A stretch of 64,000 bases of DNA from assembly GCF_000164865.1 (NCBI RefSeq), contig NC_014618.1, positions 1,178,001-1,242,000 on the forward strand. The letters are read 5' to 3'. Within the stretch, counting starts at the first letter, position 1, and the number at the start of each line of letters is the position of its first letter. Position numbers and translations under genes: made by a program. This stretch comes from [Enterobacter] lignolyticus SCF1. Its GTDB lineage: Bacteria > Pseudomonadota > Gammaproteobacteria > Enterobacterales > Enterobacteriaceae. Below are positions 15,225 through 28,159 of this stretch, piece by piece. Below the pieces are notes generated by a model. That model was not told the origin of the DNA, did no database searches, and saw only the letters and a list, made by a program, of their open reading frames with translations.

Positions 15225-15451
15225 AAATTTTACCTCTTGTCTTTCCCGTCTTGGTGATTCCAGCATACCGTTCCTAATGTCAAAATGTGTGATTTGCATC
15301 ACGTTATTTTGTCACTTTTTGTCAATGAACATGTTTTGTGAGACAGGACAGGAACAGGCGATCTTTTACTTGAGGAAGTGGGGAAAGGCGGTCATAGTTG
15401 ATAAGTTAACTCACCGCTAAACCGGTTCAGCGGAACATAAATTATGCTAAA

Positions 15452-15482
15452 AAAATGGCAGCCATCGCGGCTGCCATTTTTT
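15452..15482. terminator. Bidirectional terminator between bamD and raiA
   Basis: AAAAAATGGCAGCC-ATCGC-GGCTGCCATTTTTT is a perfect stem with A and T runs on both sides, placed 21 bp after the bamD stop. It mainly serves bamD on the minus strand. Confidence 0.85.
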
Positions 15483-15502
15483 CATTCAGAGTGGTCGGTG
15501 CA

Positions 15503-16240
15503 TCAGGTCTTGCTACCGTTCGCGGCGATGATTTTCGCCACTTTGTCCGCCTGCGCGTTCATCTGCATCTGGCGATATGCGTTTTCCATTTTCGGCAGGG
15601 CATCGCGCGTTGCCTGGGTATCCGGATAATCACGCAGCATGCCTTCTACGCGGTTGACAACGGCAACCCATGCGCCGCGGTCGGTGTAGTAATCCACGAC
15701 GGAAAGCTCATACTTCGCCAGACGATCTTTCAGGAACACCATGCGTTTGTAGGCATCGGTGGCGTACTGGCTTTGCGGGTAGCCGCGCACCAGTTTGGTG
15801 AAGTCGTTAAACGCATCGCGGGCGTGCTGCGGATCGCGGTCGGAGCGATCGACGCCGAAGAAGCCTTGCAGGGCGCTGTCATCCAGCGCCATGTTCGTCA
15901 GACCGCGCATATAGATAACGTAATCAATATTCGGATGCGTCGGGTTCAGACGCATAAAACGATCGATGGCGGCCTGAGCCAGCGGCAGGTCGGCATTTTT
16001 GTAATACGCATAAATCAGATCCAGCTGAACCTGCTGGGAGTAAGGGCCAAACGGATAGCGGTTATCCAGCGCTTCCAGTTGCGTTATCGCCTGTTTCCAG
16101 TTACCGTCCTGCAGTTTTTGTTGAGCAGTCGCGTAAATTTCATTTGGCGGGTTATCTGGCACCTCTTCCTTTGAACCGGAGCAACCCGCCAAAGCCAGGC
16201 TCAGTGTGGCGGCAGCCACCAGGTATTTCATGCGCGTCAT
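15503..16240 (-). CDS. bamD: BamD, outer-membrane protein assembly lipoprotein
   Basis: 245 residues, same length as in E. coli. The signal peptide ends at a lipobox LALAGC (Cys19), and the mature part is built of TPR-like helical repeats (for example YATAQQKLQDGNWKQAITQLE). BamD is the essential lipoprotein partner of BamA in the complex that inserts beta-barrel proteins into the outer membrane. It is divergent from rluD across a 130-bp gap. Confidence 0.96.
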   Translation of the reverse strand: MTRMKYLVAAATLSLALAGCSGSKEEVPDNPPNEIYATAQQKLQDGNWKQAITQLEALDNRYPFGPYSQQVQLDLIYAYYKNADLPLAQAAIDRFMRLNPTHPNIDYVIYMRGLTNMALDDSALQGFFGVDRSDRDPQHARDAFNDFTKLVRGYPQSQYATDAYKRMVFLKDRLAKYELSVVDYYTDRGAWVAVVNRVEGMLRDYPDTQATRDALPKMENAYRQMQMNAQADKVAKIIAANGSKT

Positions 16241-16370
16241 GACGTTTTGACTTTCCTCAGAATGTTTATGCGGGAGATTATCGTTCCTGCTCCCGATTAA
16301 GACCAGCTACAATAGCACACTATATTAAACGGCAAAGCCGTAAAACCCAACGTTAACGAAGAAGCTGTAT

Positions 16371-17351
16371 ATGGCACAACGAGTACAACTCACCGCAACG
16401 GTGTCCGAAAACCAACTTGGTCAACGCTTAGATCAAGCTTTGGCCGAATTGTTCCCGGATTATTCGCGTTCGCGCATAAAAGAATGGATCCTCGACCAGC
16501 GCGTGCTGGTGAATGGCAAGATGTGTGATAAGCCGAAAGAGAAAGTGTTGGGGGGAGAAAATGTCGCCATCAACGCTGAAATCGAGGAAGACGTGCGCTT
16601 CGAAGCGCAGGATATCCCGCTGAACATCGTCTATGAAGATGACGATATCATCGTTATCAACAAGCCGCGCGATCTGGTGGTTCACCCAGGCGCCGGTAAC
16701 CCGGACGGCACGGTGCTGAACGCGCTGCTGCACTATTATCCGCCGATCGCTGACGTACCGCGCGCGGGCATCGTCCACCGCCTGGATAAAGACACCACCG
16801 GCCTGATGGTGGTCGCCAAAACGGTCCCGGCGCAAACGCGTCTGGTGGAGTCGCTGCAGCTGCGCGAAATCACCCGCGAGTACGAAGCGGTGGCTATCGG
16901 CCATATGACCGCAGGCGGCACCGTGGAGCAGCCTATCAGCCGTCACCCGACGAAACGCACCCATATGTCAGTGCATCCGATGGGGAAACCGGCGGTAACG
17001 CATTACCGCATTATGGAGCATTTCCGTGTGCACACGCGTTTGCGCCTGCGTCTGGAAACCGGGCGCACGCACCAAATCCGCGTGCATATGGCGCACATTA
17101 CCCATCCGCTGGTGGGCGATCAGCTGTACGGCGGCCGTCCGCGCCCGCCGAAGGGCGCTTCTGACGAATTTATTACGGCACTGCGCAAGTTCGACCGCCA
17201 GGCGCTGCATGCGACCATGCTCCGCCTGTATCACCCGATCAGCGGCATTGAGATGGAGTGGCATGCGCCAATTCCTCAGGATATGGTGGATCTGATTGAC
17301 GCGATGCGTGCCGATTTTGAAGCCCATAAGGATGATGTTGACTGGCTATGA
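16371..17351 (+). CDS. rluD: 23S rRNA pseudouridine synthase RluD
   Basis: 326 residues. An N-terminal S4-like RNA-binding domain (LGQRLDQALAELFPDYSRSR) precedes the RluA-family catalytic domain with HRLDKDTTGL, where the Asp (139) is catalytic. The enzyme makes pseudouridines 1911, 1915 and 1917 in helix 69 of 23S rRNA. The stop overlaps the pgeF start by 4 bp (ATGA). Confidence 0.97.
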   Translation: MAQRVQLTATVSENQLGQRLDQALAELFPDYSRSRIKEWILDQRVLVNGKMCDKPKEKVLGGENVAINAEIEEDVRFEAQDIPLNIVYEDDDIIVINKPRDLVVHPGAGNPDGTVLNALLHYYPPIADVPRAGIVHRLDKDTTGLMVVAKTVPAQTRLVESLQLREITREYEAVAIGHMTAGGTVEQPISRHPTKRTHMSVHPMGKPAVTHYRIMEHFRVHTRLRLRLETGRTHQIRVHMAHITHPLVGDQLYGGRPRPPKGASDEFITALRKFDRQALHATMLRLYHPISGIEMEWHAPIPQDMVDLIDAMRADFEAHKDDVDWL

Positions 17352-18079
17352 CAAAGGTAATCGTTCCGCAGTGGCCTGTGCCGAAAGGTGTAGCGGCCTG
17401 TAGCTCTACGCGCGTTGGTGGTGTGAGTTTAGCGCCCTGGGATTCCCTGAACCTCGGGGCCCACTGCGGCGATGACCTGGCGCATGTCGAAGAAAACCGT
17501 CGCCGTTTTTATGCGGCGGCGGAACTGCCGTCGCGCCCGGTCTGGCTCGAGCAGGTGCATGGCAAAGCGGTGTTGCGCCTCACCGGAGGCGAGTACGCGT
17601 CAAAACGGGCGGATGCGTCCTACAGCAATATTCCCGGCCAGGTCTGCGCGGTGATGACGGCGGACTGCCTGCCGGTGCTGTTTTGCAATAAGGCCGGTAC
17701 GGAAGTGGCGGCGGCGCATGCCGGCTGGCGCGGACTCTGCGATGGCGTGCTGGAGGAGACCATTGCCTGCTTCAGCGACCGTCCGGATAACCTTCTTGCC
17801 TGGCTCGGCCCGGCAATCGGTCCTGACGCGTTTGAAGTTGGGCCGGAAGTTCGCGATGCCTTCATGACGAAAGATGAACGTGCGGATAGCGCGTTTCGTC
17901 CTGTGGGCGAAAAATACTATGCGGATATTTATCAGCTTGCACGGCAGCGCCTGGCGCGCGCCGGGGTCACGCAGGTTTTTGGCGGTGAGCGCTGTACGCT
18001 ACGTGAAAAGGATGATTTTTTCTCTTATCGACGCGACAAGAGCACCGGGCGTATGGCAAGTTTCATTTGGCTGATATAA
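17348..18079 (+). CDS. pgeF: PgeF (YfiH), purine nucleoside/laccase-domain peptidoglycan-editing protein
   Basis: 243 residues with the multicopper-oxidoreductase-like (DUF152) motifs MTADCLPVLFC, AAHAGWRGL and GGERCTL...SYRRD. In E. coli this protein is linked to preventing L-Ser in place of L-Ala in muropeptides, and homologues have purine nucleoside activity. It is translationally coupled to rluD and followed by the heat-shock gene clpB. Confidence 0.95.
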   Translation: MTKVIVPQWPVPKGVAACSSTRVGGVSLAPWDSLNLGAHCGDDLAHVEENRRRFYAAAELPSRPVWLEQVHGKAVLRLTGGEYASKRADASYSNIPGQVCAVMTADCLPVLFCNKAGTEVAAAHAGWRGLCDGVLEETIACFSDRPDNLLAWLGPAIGPDAFEVGPEVRDAFMTKDERADSAFRPVGEKYYADIYQLARQRLARAGVTQVFGGERCTLREKDDFFSYRRDKSTGRMASFIWLI

Positions 18080-18140
18080 CCTAAAGAATCAAGACGATCC
18101 AGAAGGCAAACTTATTTTTCGCATAGTTCAGGTCTTTAAC

Positions 18141-18168
18141 CTTGAATAATTGAGGGATGACCTCATTT
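18141..18168 (+). promoter_or_regulatory. Sigma-32 (heat-shock) promoter of clpB
   Basis: CTTGAA (18141-18146) and CCTCATTT (18161-18168) are 14 bp apart, matching the RpoH pattern CTTGAAA-N11-16-CCCCATnT with one change in the -10. It ends 39 bp before the clpB ATG. Confidence 0.85.
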
Positions 18169-18207
18169 AATCTCCAGTAGCAAATTTGACCTGTTATGGG
18201 AGGAGTT

Positions 18208-20781
18208 ATGCGTCTGGATCGTCTTACTAACAAATTCCAGCTTGCTCTTGCCGATGCCCAGTCGCTCGCACTTGGGCACGACAACCAGTTCATCGAACCT
18301 CTTCATTTAATGAGCGCCTTGCTGAATCAGGAAGGGGGATCGGTACGTCCTTTATTAACCTCTGCTGGCATTAATGCCGGCCAGTTGCGCACCGCCATCG
18401 ATCAGGCGCTGAGCCGTTTACCGCAGGTGGAAGGCACCGGCGGCGACGTGCAGCCGTCGCAGGATCTGGTCCGCGTACTGAATCTTTGCGACAAGCTGGC
18501 GCAAAAACGTGGGGACAACTTTATTTCGTCAGAGCTCTTCATTCTGGCGGCGCTTGAATCACGCGGCACGCTGACCGACCTTTTAAAATCCGCCGGAGCA
18601 ACAGCTGCCAACGTGACCCAGGCGATCGAACAAATGCGCGGAGGTGACAGCGTGAACGATCAGGGTGCTGAAGACCAGCGTCAGGCGTTGAAAAAATATA
18701 CGGTCGATCTGACCGAGCGTGCCGAGCAGGGCAAACTTGACCCGGTGATCGGCCGTGATGAGGAAATTCGTCGTACTATCCAGGTGTTGCAGCGCCGTAC
18801 TAAAAACAACCCGGTGCTGATTGGCGAGCCGGGAGTCGGTAAAACTGCCATCGTGGAAGGTCTGGCGCAGCGTATCGTTAACGGCGAAGTGCCGGAAGGG
18901 CTGAAAGGCCGTCGGGTGCTGTCGCTGGATATGGGCTCGCTGGTGGCCGGGGCGAAATACCGCGGCGAGTTTGAAGAACGTTTAAAAGGCGTGCTCAACG
19001 ATCTGGCGAAGCAGGAAGGCAACGTCATCCTGTTTATTGATGAATTGCATACCATGGTCGGCGCCGGTAAAGCCGATGGCGCAATGGACGCAGGCAACAT
19101 GCTGAAGCCTGCTCTGGCGCGCGGCGAGCTGCACTGCGTGGGCGCAACGACGCTGGACGAGTATCGTCAGTACATTGAAAAAGATGCGGCGCTGGAGCGT
19201 CGTTTCCAGAAAGTGTTTGTCGCCGAGCCTTCGGTCGAAGATACCATCGCCATTCTGCGTGGTCTGAAAGAGCGCTATGAGCTGCACCACCATGTGCAGA
19301 TTACCGATCCGGCCATCGTGGCGGCGGCGACGCTGTCGCATCGCTATATTGCCGATCGCCAGCTGCCGGATAAAGCCATTGATCTTATTGATGAGGCGGC
19401 GTCCAGCATCCGTATGCAGATTGACTCGAAACCGGAAGAACTGGACAGGCTCGACCGCCGGATTATCCAGCTCAAGCTGGAGCAACAGGCGCTGAAAAAA
19501 GAGTCTGATGAAGCCAGCCGTAAACGTCTGGATATGCTGAATGAAGAGCTGGACGACAAAGAGCGCCAGTATTCGGCGTTAGAAGAAGAGTGGAAAGCTG
19601 AAAAAGCGTCACTCTCCGGAACGCAGACCATCAAGGCCGAGCTGGAGCAGGCGAAAATCGCTATTGAGCAGGCGCGTCGCGTGGGTGACCTGGCGCGGAT
19701 GTCCGAGCTGCAGTACGGTAAAATTCCTGAGCTGGAGAAGCAGCTTGCCGCCGCTACGCAGTCTGAGGGCAAGACCATGCGTCTGCTGCGTAATAAAGTA
19801 ACCGACGCGGAAATTGCCGAAGTGCTGGCGCGCTGGACCGGTATTCCGGTTGCCAGAATGCTGGAGGGCGAGCGTGAAAAACTGCTGCGTATGGAGCAGG
19901 AGCTGCACAGCCGCGTGATTGGGCAGAACGAAGCCGTCGAGGCGGTCTCTAACGCCATTCGTCGTAGCCGCGCCGGGTTGTCCGATCCTAATCGCCCGAT
20001 TGGTTCATTTCTGTTCCTGGGGCCAACCGGCGTCGGTAAAACCGAGCTGTGCAAAGCACTGGCTAACTTTATGTTCGACAGCGACGACGCGATGGTGCGT
20101 ATCGACATGTCCGAGTTTATGGAGAAACACTCCGTGTCCCGGCTGGTCGGGGCGCCTCCGGGATACGTCGGCTATGAAGAAGGCGGTTACCTGACGGAGG
20201 CGGTACGTCGTCGCCCTTATTCCGTCATCCTGCTGGATGAAGTGGAAAAAGCGCACCCGGATGTGTTCAACATTCTGCTGCAGGTGCTTGACGATGGTCG
20301 TCTGACGGACGGGCAGGGGAGAACGGTCGATTTCCGCAACACGGTGGTTATCATGACCTCGAACCTGGGCTCCGATCTGATTCAGGAGCGTTTCGGCGAG
20401 CTGGACTATGGCCATATGAAGGATCTGGTGCTGGGCGTTGTCAGCCACAGCTTCCGTCCGGAGTTTATTAACCGTATCGATGAAGTCGTTGTGTTCCATC
20501 CGCTGGGTGAGAAACACATCGCGTCTATCGCGCAGATCCAACTGCAGCGGCTGTATAAGCGTCTGGAAGAGCGTGGCTATGAGGTGCATATCTCTGACGA
20601 GGCGCTGAAGCTGCTGAGCGAAAATGGTTACGATCCGGTGTATGGCGCGCGTCCGCTGAAGCGTGCTATTCAGCAGCAGATCGAAAACCCGCTGGCGCAG
20701 CAAATCCTGTCAGGTGAGCTGGTTCCGGGCAAAGCCGTGCAGCTGGTCGTCAAAGACGAACACATTGTCGCAGTGCAGTAA
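18208..20781 (+). CDS. clpB: ClpB disaggregase chaperone
   Basis: 857 residues as in E. coli; start ATG 18208 behind GGGAGGAG. An N-terminal Clp repeat domain is followed by two AAA+ modules with Walker A loops GEPGVGKT and GPTGVGKT, and the coiled-coil middle domain (about 410-530) that docks DnaK. Hexameric ClpB threads aggregated proteins with DnaK/J/GrpE help. Codon 149 is GTG at 18652 preceded by GGAGGTGA, the known internal start giving the shorter ClpB form. Transcribed from the sigma-32 promoter upstream. Confidence 0.98.
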   Translation: MRLDRLTNKFQLALADAQSLALGHDNQFIEPLHLMSALLNQEGGSVRPLLTSAGINAGQLRTAIDQALSRLPQVEGTGGDVQPSQDLVRVLNLCDKLAQKRGDNFISSELFILAALESRGTLTDLLKSAGATAANVTQAIEQMRGGDSVNDQGAEDQRQALKKYTVDLTERAEQGKLDPVIGRDEEIRRTIQVLQRRTKNNPVLIGEPGVGKTAIVEGLAQRIVNGEVPEGLKGRRVLSLDMGSLVAGAKYRGEFEERLKGVLNDLAKQEGNVILFIDELHTMVGAGKADGAMDAGNMLKPALARGELHCVGATTLDEYRQYIEKDAALERRFQKVFVAEPSVEDTIAILRGLKERYELHHHVQITDPAIVAAATLSHRYIADRQLPDKAIDLIDEAASSIRMQIDSKPEELDRLDRRIIQLKLEQQALKKESDEASRKRLDMLNEELDDKERQYSALEEEWKAEKASLSGTQTIKAELEQAKIAIEQARRVGDLARMSELQYGKIPELEKQLAAATQSEGKTMRLLRNKVTDAEIAEVLARWTGIPVARMLEGEREKLLRMEQELHSRVIGQNEAVEAVSNAIRRSRAGLSDPNRPIGSFLFLGPTGVGKTELCKALANFMFDSDDAMVRIDMSEFMEKHSVSRLVGAPPGYVGYEEGGYLTEAVRRRPYSVILLDEVEKAHPDVFNILLQVLDDGRLTDGQGRTVDFRNTVVIMTSNLGSDLIQERFGELDYGHMKDLVLGVVSHSFRPEFINRIDEVVVFHPLGEKHIASIAQIQLQRLYKRLEERGYEVHISDEALKLLSENGYDPVYGARPLKRAIQQQIENPLAQQILSGELVPGKAVQLVVKDEHIVAVQ

Positions 20782-20796
20782 GTCACAAAACGAATA

Positions 20797-20825
20797 AAAC
20801 GGGCCCTCAGGGGCTCGTTTTTGTT
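20797..20825 (+). terminator. clpB terminator
   Basis: AACGGGCCCT and GGGGCTCGTT form a stem (with G-U pairs) followed by TTTTGTTT, 16 bp beyond the clpB stop. Confidence 0.75.
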
Positions 20826-20905
20826 TAAAAACCAGGCAGAAATGGCGCTTCGCGCTGATGTTTGCCTGAAAAGTGAACGAACGAAAGGTTTTTTGAAATT
20901 TCCTC

Positions 20906-20933
20906 TTGTCACTTCAGAATTACTCCCTATAAT
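20906..20933 (+). promoter_or_regulatory. rRNA operon promoter P1
   Basis: TTGTCA and TATAAT, 16 bp apart, followed by the GC-rich discriminator GCGCCTCCACTG typical of stringently controlled rrn P1 promoters. The AT-rich 20860-20905 stretch upstream fits an UP element. Confidence 0.9.
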
Positions 20934-21036
20934 GCGCCTCCACTGACACGGAACAACGGCATACAGGCCGCCGGGTCAGCGGGGTTATCCGGCGAAAGCC
21001 AGCGGGAACACCACAGAGAAAAGCAAAAATAAATGC

Positions 21037-21064
21037 TTGACTCTGAAGCGGGAAAGCGTAATAT
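21037..21064 (+). promoter_or_regulatory. rRNA operon promoter P2 and leader
   Basis: TTGACT and TAATAT are 16 bp apart. Downstream the leader carries the boxA-like TGCTCTTTAACA at about 21101-21112 for antitermination, and sequences that pair around 16S for RNase III processing. The region 20826-21246 holds only these control elements. Confidence 0.85.
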
Positions 21065-21246
21065 GCACACCCCGCGCCGCAGCGAAAAACAGCGCGGCAC
21101 TGCTCTTTAACAATTTATCAGACAATCTGTGTGGGCACTCAAAGTGACATGGATTCTTAATGTCCTCGGACACTAAATGAATACCAAGTCTCTGGAGTGA
21201 ACACGTAATTCATTACGAAGTTTAATTCTAAGAGCATCAAACTTTT

Positions 21247-22786
<1,540 letters not shown>

Positions 22787-22872
22787 CCTTAAAGAACCTG
22801 CCTTTGTAGTGCTCACACAGATTGTCTGATGAAAAGTAAAAAGCAAGGCGTCTTGCCGAAGCAGACTTCAGT

Positions 22873-22948
22873 GTCCCCTTCGTCTAGAGGCCCAGGACAC
22901 CGCCCTTTCACGGCGGTAACAGGGGTTCGAATCCCCTAGGGGACGCCA
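22873..22948 (+). tRNA. gltW: tRNA-Glu (anticodon TTC)
   Basis: 76 bases from GTCCCCTTCGTCTAG to the encoded CCA, with anticodon loop CTTTCAC, a TTCGAATC T-loop and a pairing acceptor stem GTCCCC/GGGGAC. It is the only tRNA in the 16S-23S spacer, as in the rrnG class of operons. Confidence 0.98.
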
Positions 22949-23142
22949 CTTGCTGGTTGTGTGAGTGAAAGTCGCCTGCCTCAGTATCTCAAAACTGACT
23001 TCCGAGTCACGTTTGAGATATTTGCTCTTTAAAAATCTGGATCAAGCTGAAAATTGAAACGACACATCTTTAATGGTGTGTTCGAGTCTCTCAAATTATC
23101 GCAAACCGGTGATGAATCGAAAGAAACATCTTCGGGTTGTGA

Positions 23143-26045
<2,903 letters not shown>

Positions 26046-26108
26046 ACAACGCCGAAGATGTTTTGGCGGATTTGAGACGATTTTCAGCCTGATACAGATA
26101 ACAGAATT

Positions 26109-26228
26109 TGCCTGGCGGCAACAGCGCGGTGGTCCCACCTGACCCCATGCCGAACTCAGAAGTGAAACGCCGTAGCGCCGATGGTAGTGTGGGGTCTCCC
26201 CATGTGAGAGTAGGGAACTGCCAGGCAT
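26109..26228 (+). rRNA. rrfG: 5S ribosomal RNA
   Basis: 120 bases, TGCCTGGCGGCAAC to CTGCCAGGCAT, with terminal helix pairing and the central ACCCCATGCCGAACTCAGAA. Only one copy follows the 23S gene. Confidence 0.98.
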
Positions 26229-26241
26229 CAATCAAGTGAAG

Positions 26242-26266
26242 AGCCCATCCTGACGGATGGGCTTTT
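26242..26266 (+). terminator. rRNA operon terminator
   Basis: AGCCCATCC-TGAC-GGATGGGCT followed by TTTTGCGTTTTTG, 13 bp beyond 5S. The following 26270-26492 stretch, before kgtP, holds no gene I can support; AAAAGCGTGC...GACACGCTTTTGG at about 26377-26404 forms a second hairpin. Confidence 0.92.
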
Positions 26267-26492
26267 TGCGTTTTTGTCTTTTGATCCGTAAATCCGGTAA
26301 GTGCAGCATCACCGGACAAAAACGGGTCGCACCGTCAGTCCCTCTACGTTATATCTCAGTTTGTGATCGCGCTAATAAAAAGCGTGCTATCCGACACGCT
26401 TTTGGTTATAACAAATAAATAACATTTACTGATTGAATGCCTTGCTGTAGAGCGTAAGCGCCTGCGGCGGATCGGGCTGGAGTACGATGGTA

Positions 26493-27791
26493 ATGGCTGA
26501 AAACACTATCGCCACGCGCGAGTCGCGTACCGGTGGCGATACTGGCCGTCGCATATGGGCGATTGTGGGAGCGTCATCCGGAAATCTGGTGGAATGGTTC
26601 GACTTCTACGTCTACTCCTTCTGCTCGCTCTATTTTGCGCCTCTCTTTTTTCCTGCCGGGAATACAACCACCCAGATGCTGCACAGTGCCGGGATATTTG
26701 CTGCCGGCTTTCTGATGCGCCCAATCGGCGCCTGGCTGTTCGGACGCATCGCCGATCGCCATGGCCGTAAGCTCTCAATGATTATCTCGGTGTATATGAT
26801 GTGTCTGGGATCGCTGGCCATTGCCTGTTTGCCCGGATACGCCGCCATCGGTACCTGGGCTCCGGCGCTGCTGTTGCTGGCAAGAATGCTTCAGGGGCTT
26901 TCTGTCGGCGGGGAATATGGCGCCATCGCGACCTATATGAGCGAAGCGGCGCCAGCAGGGCGCAAAGGATTCTTTGCCTCGTTTCAGTACGTCACGCTCA
27001 TCAGTGGTCAACTGCTGGCATTACTGGCGGTAGTGATATTACAGCAGTCGTTAAGCAGCGAAGCATTACACGCATGGGGCTGGCGGATCCCGTTTGCGCT
27101 CGGCGCGGCGCTCGCCGTTGTTGCGCTCTGGCTTCGTCATCGGCTGGATGAAACCTCGCTACAGGAAAATCGGGTGCTGCGTGAGGCGGGGTCTTTTAAG
27201 GGGCTATGGCGCGAGCGCCGGGCATTTTTACTGGTACTGGGTTTTACCGCGGGCGGCTCACTCTGCTTTTACACGTTTACCACCTATATGCAGAAATATC
27301 TGGTGAATACGACGGGGATGAGCGCCAATACCGCCAGCGTGGTGATGACCGCTGCGTTACTGGCCTATATGCTGGTACAACCGCTTTTTGGCGCGCTGTC
27401 GGATAAGATAGGCCGCAGAACCTCAATACTCTGCTTCGGCGTGCTGGCCACGCTCTTTACCGTGCCGCTGTTAACCGCCTTGCAGCATGTCTCATCCCCA
27501 CTGATGGCGTTTTTACTGGTGATGTGCGCGCTGCTGATCGTGAGTTTTTACACCTCCGTCAGCGGATTGATGAAAGCCGAAATGTTTCCGGCGAAAGTGC
27601 GGGCGCTGGGCGTCGGGCTATCTTATGCCGTGGCGAATGCGCTCTTTGGCGGTTCAGCAGAGTATGTTGCGCTGTCGCTGAAGTCGGTCGGTAGTGAACA
27701 CCTCTTTTTCTGGTACGTCTCGCTGATGGGGGCGCTGGCGTTTATGGTGTCGCTCAGGCTGCATCGTAAAGGCGGTGGGCTGCGTCTGTAG
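26493..27791 (+). CDS. kgtP: Alpha-ketoglutarate/proton symporter KgtP
   Basis: 432 residues from ATG 26493, the same length as E. coli KgtP; an in-frame ATG at 26487 lies closer to the GGAG and may also be used. Twelve membrane helices of the metabolite:H+ symporter branch of the MFS are visible, with GRIADRHGRK and GALSDKIGRRTS loops between helices 2/3 and 8/9. It imports 2-oxoglutarate across the inner membrane. Confidence 0.95.
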   Translation: MAENTIATRESRTGGDTGRRIWAIVGASSGNLVEWFDFYVYSFCSLYFAPLFFPAGNTTTQMLHSAGIFAAGFLMRPIGAWLFGRIADRHGRKLSMIISVYMMCLGSLAIACLPGYAAIGTWAPALLLLARMLQGLSVGGEYGAIATYMSEAAPAGRKGFFASFQYVTLISGQLLALLAVVILQQSLSSEALHAWGWRIPFALGAALAVVALWLRHRLDETSLQENRVLREAGSFKGLWRERRAFLLVLGFTAGGSLCFYTFTTYMQKYLVNTTGMSANTASVVMTAALLAYMLVQPLFGALSDKIGRRTSILCFGVLATLFTVPLLTALQHVSSPLMAFLLVMCALLIVSFYTSVSGLMKAEMFPAKVRALGVGLSYAVANALFGGSAEYVALSLKSVGSEHLFFWYVSLMGALAFMVSLRLHRKGGGLRL

Positions 27792-27794
27792 CGG

Positions 27795-28115
27795 TCAGCG
27801 CGCCAGCTGCCACACCGCGTAACCGGTTGTGGCGCCAGCAATGTCCCATGCAAAATCTTTCCAGCTCCAGCCGCTACCGGACGGACGGCTGTCCCACAGC
27901 TCTTTTCCGGCGCCAAGGCTTACGGAAAACATGAATCCGTACGCCGCGCTGCGGTCGCGGCTGAGCCCCTGATGCTGCGCATACTCATTACCGGCGGCGG
28001 AAAGTATGGCGGAAGCGATAAAGTGCTGCGCCTTATCCTGCCCGGTCCATGCGTCATTGGCCGTATGGCTACAGCCGCACAATGACGCAGATGCCAGTAA
28101 AAGCAGTAAACGCAT
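27795..28115 (-). CDS. yfiM: YfiM family lipoprotein
   Basis: 106 residues with the lipobox SLCGC (Cys15) and the family core GQDKAQHFIASAILSAAG...KELWDS...SWKDFAWDIAGATTGY (DUF2279). Function unknown. It ends 3 bp from the convergent kgtP and lies downstream of pssA beyond that gene's terminator. Confidence 0.9.
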   Translation of the reverse strand: MRLLLLLASASLCGCSHTANDAWTGQDKAQHFIASAILSAAGNEYAQHQGLSRDRSAAYGFMFSVSLGAGKELWDSRPSGSGWSWKDFAWDIAGATTGYAVWQLAR

Positions 28116-28126
28116 GGTAAAACCCC

Positions 28127-28155
28127 ATAAAAAAGCCCCGGCGTCTGCGGGGCTT
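28127..28155 (-). terminator. pssA terminator
   Basis: AAGCCCCG (28133-28140) pairs with CGGGGCTT (28148-28155), and on the minus strand the stem is followed by a T-run. It starts 5 bp after the pssA stop. Confidence 0.9.
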
Positions 28156-28159
28156 CGGA

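Noticed and set aside
16241..16370. Sigma-E promoter for bamD (GGAAC ... TCTGA on the minus strand)
   Set aside because: The elements are 21 bp apart, too far for a sigma-E promoter (about 17-18 in this notation).
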